Source: Artocarpus heterophyllus (Eukaryota > Streptophyta > Magnoliopsida > Rosales > Moraceae). From it: 64,000 bases of DNA. The notes under the pieces are model-generated. The model saw only the letters and a list, made by a program, of their open reading frames with translations. It ran no database searches and was not told the DNA's origin. The stretch spans positions 3,913,052-3,977,051 of the forward strand of contig CM046345.1 in the NCBI GenBank assembly GCA_025403435.1, given 5' to 3'. The position numbers were made by a program, and so were the translations under genes. Each line of letters starts with the position of its first letter. Position 1 is the stretch's first letter. Positions 59,931-64,000 of the stretch are shown here, in pieces.

Positions 59931-60357
59931 AAGCTCTAATGCTTGTTGTTAGGAATTAGGCATCTCCTAATTCTAAGAACACTAAGAACAAATGATTGTA
60001 GAAAAAGGAATTAAAAAAAAAGAGACGTCAAATTTTTATACAGGTTCGTCTAAATTTGTGATTACATCCTATTTTTGCCACTGCAAATTCCACTATGATG
60101 AAGGAGATGATTACAAATTATCACAGAAATTTCTATCACACACTCTCAAATTGTGTTTCCTAAATCTCTTTTTTATCTAGCACCGTCTGTGGGTAATTTT
60201 TGAGTATTTCTTCGACTCACACAATAATAGAGTTCTCACACTCAAAAAATTATCTCACCCCTATAAACCCTAGCATCCTTATCTCTATTTAAATACCCTC
60301 AAAGAGAAGAAAAATTCACGACTATTAAGAAACCCTAGCAACCACATGTTATATTTT
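58010..60357 (-). mobile_element. Truncated Ty1/copia relative of the 21-25 kb element
   Basis: On the minus strand: 5' LTR (59,947-60,357, outer end missing), gag, protease region and integrase, then abrupt loss of everything after the integrase core at 58,010. Sequence and order match 23,630-25,680 closely, so both belong to one family. Confidence 0.9.
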
Positions 60358-60367
60358 TTCTATCCAT

Positions 60368-60766
60368 CTAATTGATTGGATTGGTACCTGAGATAGGCCT
60401 TAAAACTCTCTTATACAAGAGGGAATGAGTTTGACTCCTAGGGGACGCGGTCCCCCCATAAGAGGCAAATCCACATAGAGGCTCCCCGAGCAGCCTCTTC
60501 GACAATACGTTCGAGAGACCCATCAGGCTTCGGCCGAGGAACCCAATCCCTCAACATTAAACGCGTGTTTTAAGGTCCCAAGGTGAGATCCTACATGGGC
60601 CACCTTTTTACCTTATAACATATTGTCTAGAGGGCCCCTGCTCGGGGAGAGACCCAGTTGAGATTTGCCTCCCGCGAGGGGAGCGCATCCCCTGAGGTTC
60701 GAACCTTTGACCACTCGTTTAAGAGGGCCCTAGTTGCTTCCCCAAGTACCAATCCAACAATCTATT
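60368..60766. mobile_element. Foldback (long inverted repeat) element
   Basis: The left arm, 60,368-60,493, and right arm, 60,638-60,766, are imperfect reverse complements over about 125 bp (TTGGATTGGTAC near the outer ends, CCCCGAGCAG/CTGCTCGGGG at the inner ends). The centre is 144 bp. No ORF of note. It could form a long stem. Confidence 0.75.
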
Positions 60767-61128
60767 GGTGGAAGGACACGACACTTGTCTTTTGCCACCC
60801 AACACACCGTGATGTGACACTCAGGTCATGGGTAAAACCCACCTAACACCTGGTCCAAGTGGTGGCCTATAAATAAGATGCATTTATTGCATCCTGACAT
60901 GCATGCTCATTCCCACCTAACAAGCTCTCGTCCTCTGCTGAGCAACTCCTGCCTTGAGCATCGGAGAGCCCTTGTTTGTTGATTGACTGGTCTTTTCCCA
61001 GCCTCTGATGCGTATCTTCTCTTGTTGTAGGCCTACCCAATCAGGCAAAGATGAATAGGGAAGAGCTTAATACTGTACGCCGCCACACATGGTGTTGATT
61101 CGATGCCAGATCTCGATAAGCATCAACA
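60767..61128 (+). repeat. 5' LTR-like end of a gypsy-like element
   Basis: TATAAATA at 60,868, a TGCCTTGAGCATCGGAG segment, a TATCTTCTCTTGTTGTAG segment, and the end GCATCAACA at 61,128 just before a primer site. The left part is missing, possibly cut by the foldback element. Confidence 0.6.
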
Positions 61129-61924
61129 TTTGGCGCTAGAAGGAAGACCCCATGCTTTTCTAGCAGCCTCATCTTTTACCCCCAGCCATTCCCAAGATGA
61201 CCGATAGAGACCTAAGGTCCAGGACGAAGAGTCCAAGTAGGCTACGATCGACGAGGAGACCTAAGGTCCAAGACGGAGAGTCCGACTAGGTCCAAGAAGG
61301 TTACGACCGACCAGAGAAGACCAGGTCCAGGCTACGACCGACCAGGTCCAAAACGAAGAGTCCAAGCAGGCTACAACCAACGAGGAGGCCTATGGTCCAG
61401 GACAAAGAGTCCGACCAGGTCCGAGAAGGTTACAGCCAACCAGAGAAGACCAGGTCCAGGCTACGGCTGACCAAGTCCAACACAAAGAGTCCAAGCAGGC
61501 TACGACTGACTAGGAGACCTATGGTCCAAGATGAAGAGTCCAACCAAAGAAGACCAGGTCTAGGCTACGACCGACCAGGTCTAGGATGAAGAGTACGAGG
61601 AGACCTAAGGTCTAGGACGAAGAGTCCGACTAGGTCCGAAAAGGTTACGGTTGACTAGAGAAGACCAGGTCTAGGCTACGACCGACCAGGTCTAGGATGA
61701 AGAGTCTAAGTTGGCTACAACCGAAGAGGAGACCTAAGGTCTAGGACAGAGAGTCCGACCAGGTTCAAGAAGGTTATGGCAAACCAGAGAAAACCAGGTC
61801 CAGGCTACGGCCGACCAGGTCCAAGACGAAGAGTCCAGGAAGGATACATTCACGAAAAATATTTCCCAACCACATCAAGACTTTGGCGCTGATGATCTCC
61901 ATCACCAAAGTCTTAGGGGGCTAC
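61129..61924 (+). mobile_element. Non-coding internal region of a gypsy-like element
   Basis: Primer site TTTGGCGCTAGAAGGAAG at 61,129-61,146, typical of several plant Ty3/gypsy lineages, and polypurine tract AGGGGGCTAC at 61,915-61,924. Between them is only the tandem array at about 61,200-61,850, so the element has no gag or pol and is a non-autonomous derivative. Confidence 0.7.
61200..61850. repeat. Tandem array, period about 129 bp built of 43-bp subunits
   Basis: The marker GAGGAGACCTAAGGTC or a variant recurs at 61,254, 61,382, 61,511, 61,597 and 61,726: spacings 128, 129, 86, 129. The 86 equals two thirds of the period. Subunits share GACCAGGTCC..GGCTACGACCGA. Confidence 0.8.
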
Positions 61925-62679
61925 TGTTGAGGGAAATCTTCATGATGAGAAAAACGTCTGAAGTTCATACCCTATTTAAACCAAGCACCCAATCAGGTTG
62001 GCGGAAAAGACCAATCAGACTAGGATAGGATCTGTCCAACTAGGGACCCGTCCGACCAAGACAGGATCTATCCGACCAAGGTCTGTCTGATTCTGTCCAA
62101 CCAGGGTCTGTCCGACTAGGACAGGATCTGTCCAACCAGGGACCCATCCGACCAAGACAGGATCTGTCAAACCAGGGACCCATCTTACCAGGATAAGATC
62201 TGTCCAACTACGGACCCGTCTGACTAGGATAGGATCCGTCCGACCAGGACAAGATCTATCTAACCAAGGTCTGTCTGACTTACCCAAAGATCACCACATG
62301 GCACCATCTCAACCCTCCGTTGGGCTATCCTCATTCTCCGAAGATCGTGACACCTGTCGCTAGACACCTGGGTTAAGAACCAAACCGGTCCATACCCGGA
62401 TCCAAGCTAAACTCTATAAATAAGAGCATTAACTCCACCACAAAGGGACAACCATTCTTCCCTTGCCTACTCTGCCTCTCCCTTAGCTCTTCCCAGTCAA
62501 AACACTGACTTGAGCGTTGGAGTGCCTTTGGAGGCACCAAACCGGTGTCGCTTACTCCGATGCCTTCTCTCCTCTTGTAGATCCAACCAGACTAGGTCGA
62601 GCCAGGCAAAACAGGAGACAGAACAAGGAAACCCAACCACCATGCGCACAGGGTGTTGTGCCGAACTCAGGCACCAACA
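61925..62679 (+). repeat. 3' LTR of the gypsy-like element
   Basis: TGTTGAGGG...GCACCAACA, 755 bp, TATAAATA at 62,414. It contains a second tandem array at 62,020-62,275 with a 36-bp period (GGATCTGTCCAACCAGGGAC). Its sequence is only distantly similar to the 5' LTR-like end at 60,767-61,128. The 90-aa minus-strand ORF in the array is translated repeat. Confidence 0.7.
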
Positions 62680-63270
62680 ATTATAGTGTGTGAGAGCTTT
62701 ACATTGTAGCTCACTTTTTCTTGACGCTATAATATGTGAGAGCTTTATATTATAAAAACCAAAAGTTTTTGTTAAAGTTGTGAATACCAAAGACCGTAAT
62801 AAAAATCCAACATTTCATGAACCCTACCTGTAGGGTATTTTTCATAACATAAAACTCTCAATATATATCTACTAATTCTTGAAAAATATTGTGATGTAAT
62901 TTTTATATCATTTATTCTTAAAAAATAATGTACACCACCACCCTCACTGAAGTTAAAGGCTGACTCCGTCCCTAATTGAATGCATATGATATCACGAAAT
63001 GAGCAAGAAGGATTTTACTAACTTAAATTGGACGGAACGGGACTCAAATGTCCACCTAAGGAAACCCAAAGGATCGGAAAAGCCCCAAATTAGTGTTCAA
63101 ACTATAACTAATCGTACGTGCACACCATCATATTATTACACACGGTAATAAAATGTAATGGGACTAAAAGTTCAACGAAACTAGATAGCTAGAGATGAAT
63201 CATTATACTTTTTATAAATGCTACGCTACATGTACTTTGTAGAGATTTTGAACAACATGATCAACTACGA

Positions 63271-63335
63271 GTTAGTGTCCGGCTCTGGGGATGTTGCTCT
63301 ATTAGGAGCAGGGGGAGAAGAGTCGACGGGCTCTC
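63271..63335 (-). pseudogene. Relic exon 2, subfamily II, second copy
   Basis: Same structure and the same one-base deletion as the relic at 44,609. The end reads as a GGACACTAA stop context. No exon 1 lies within the window. Confidence 0.6.
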
Positions 63336-63959
63336 TTATCGCGACGGAAACCGTCACATTTTGTTACTGCTCTCACGAACTTGGGTCGAGATCACGACCC
63401 TATCGCGATAGAAAACCGTCCCATCCATAGCCACGCTTGCAAATTCGTCAAGGTCACGATCTTTGCTCATGATGGGGAGCAGGGGGGCGCGTTTGTCTTG
63501 ACGCATGAATCCACCTTTTTTGTTTTGAATTATTTGAGTGATTTTATTATTATTTTTATAATTGTAAAATAAAAAAATATAGTTGGGTATATTTTGGTTT
63601 TTACGAAAAAATATTTTTGGGTCATAGATTTCTCATCCAACGGTTATTGAAAAAGAGTATCATTGATGAAAACCTTTTAGCTGTTCTCATAATAGTCATT
63701 CCTTTATTTATTAGATATTCAGCAACCCTGAGATTCCAAAGGAAAAGAAGGTTGCAACTATCGCTATATATAATTGATCTTGTGGGCAAAATTTTGTGAA
63801 GTAAGATTCAGTGCACAGACTATAATCAATCTTGCGTACAAGTCTCACATCATTATACATATTTGTAAAATGTAAAGGGACTAAATTAAAAGTTTAATGA
63901 CACTCGAAATATAGCTAATGGTGAATCTTAATACCCTTTATATAAATACTAACCTAAAT

Positions 63960-64000
63960 GTAATATGTAGATTTTGAACAACATGATCAACTAGGTACGG
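63960..64000 (-). other. Downstream edge of a further subfamily II copy
   Basis: TTTTGAACAACATGATCAACTAGGTACG matches the sequence just downstream of the II-2 stop (45,320-45,346). A gene copy probably continues past the window. Confidence 0.5.

Larger units (their letters stand above)
62680..64000. repeat. Segmental duplicate of 44,036-45,340
   Basis: It begins inside the MITE interior (GTGTGAGAGCTTTACATTG) directly after the LTR end and remains collinear to the window edge. Confidence 0.85.

Noticed and set aside
61200..62275. Possible CRISPR-like array
   Set aside because: Spacers are themselves repeats, the context is a plant LTR element, and no cas gene is present.
62015..62287. 90-aa repeat protein on the minus strand
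   Set aside because: Translation of the 36-bp tandem array inside an LTR.

Overview
The window is nuclear DNA of a flowering plant, most likely a eudicot. It is strongly AT-rich and contains Ty1/copia retrotransposons with initiator-Met-type primer sites, a Ty3/gypsy-like remnant, MITEs and a decayed endogenous pararetrovirus of the Caulimoviridae. No rRNA, tRNA, CRISPR or bacterial feature was seen. Host coding sequence is confined to very small two-exon genes that ordinary ORF calling misses.

The main host content is a cluster of short secreted-peptide precursor genes, all on the minus strand. Subfamily I has four tandem copies (10,843-11,348; 15,557-16,046; 19,315-19,828; 28,045-28,570). 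Exon 1 of each encodes a signal peptide starting MRLFRFL. A phase-2 intron of about 300-340 nt follows, then exon 2 with SQQLAS, a variable linker, and a C-terminus rich in Asp/Asn, Tyr-His-Arg and Pro. Subfamily II has two apparently intact copies (7,166-7,521; 45,349-47,485), with signal peptide MGLSS, a phase-1 intron, a DxxARKLGR segment and a Pro-rich tail. It also has two frameshifted exon-2 relics (44,609; 63,271) and a further copy beginning at the right edge. The two subfamilies share an (L/I/M)A(S/R)KLG-like segment just after the signal peptide, which suggests common origin. Plus-strand exon-2 relics without exon 1 (12,518; 20,875) and orphan promoter blocks (200-720; 31,010-31,400; 41,300-41,600) show the cluster once had more, divergently oriented, members. 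I recognise no named family.

Layout: 1-9 kb, orphan promoter, LTR-like DNA, a possible long solo LTR, then peptide gene II-1. 9-31 kb, four repeat units with genes I-A to I-D, arranged as a duplication of a duplication; unit 3 is split by a minus-strand copia element (20,976-25,678). 32.5-39.3 kb, a complete plus-strand copia element with 464-bp LTRs, TSD TTGGA and an apparently spliced gag start inside the LTR. 39-43 kb, LTR remnants and low-complexity DNA. 43-50 kb, subfamily II genes and relics, a MITE, and a solo LTR with a clean TSD whose empty site is preserved at 8.9 kb. 50.4-57.2 kb, the pararetrovirus relic. 58-60.4 kb, a second truncated minus-strand copia. 60.4-62.7 kb, a foldback element and a gypsy-like element with two tandem-repeat arrays. 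62.7-64 kb, a second copy of the 44-45.3 kb block.

How it fits together: the peptide genes carry signal peptides, TATA boxes and conserved GTGGGTCC-type upstream boxes, as expected for short apoplastic signal peptides. Their exons vary in the linker and C-terminus while introns and flanks stay similar. Everything else is repeat DNA that has inserted into, copied or broken this cluster.
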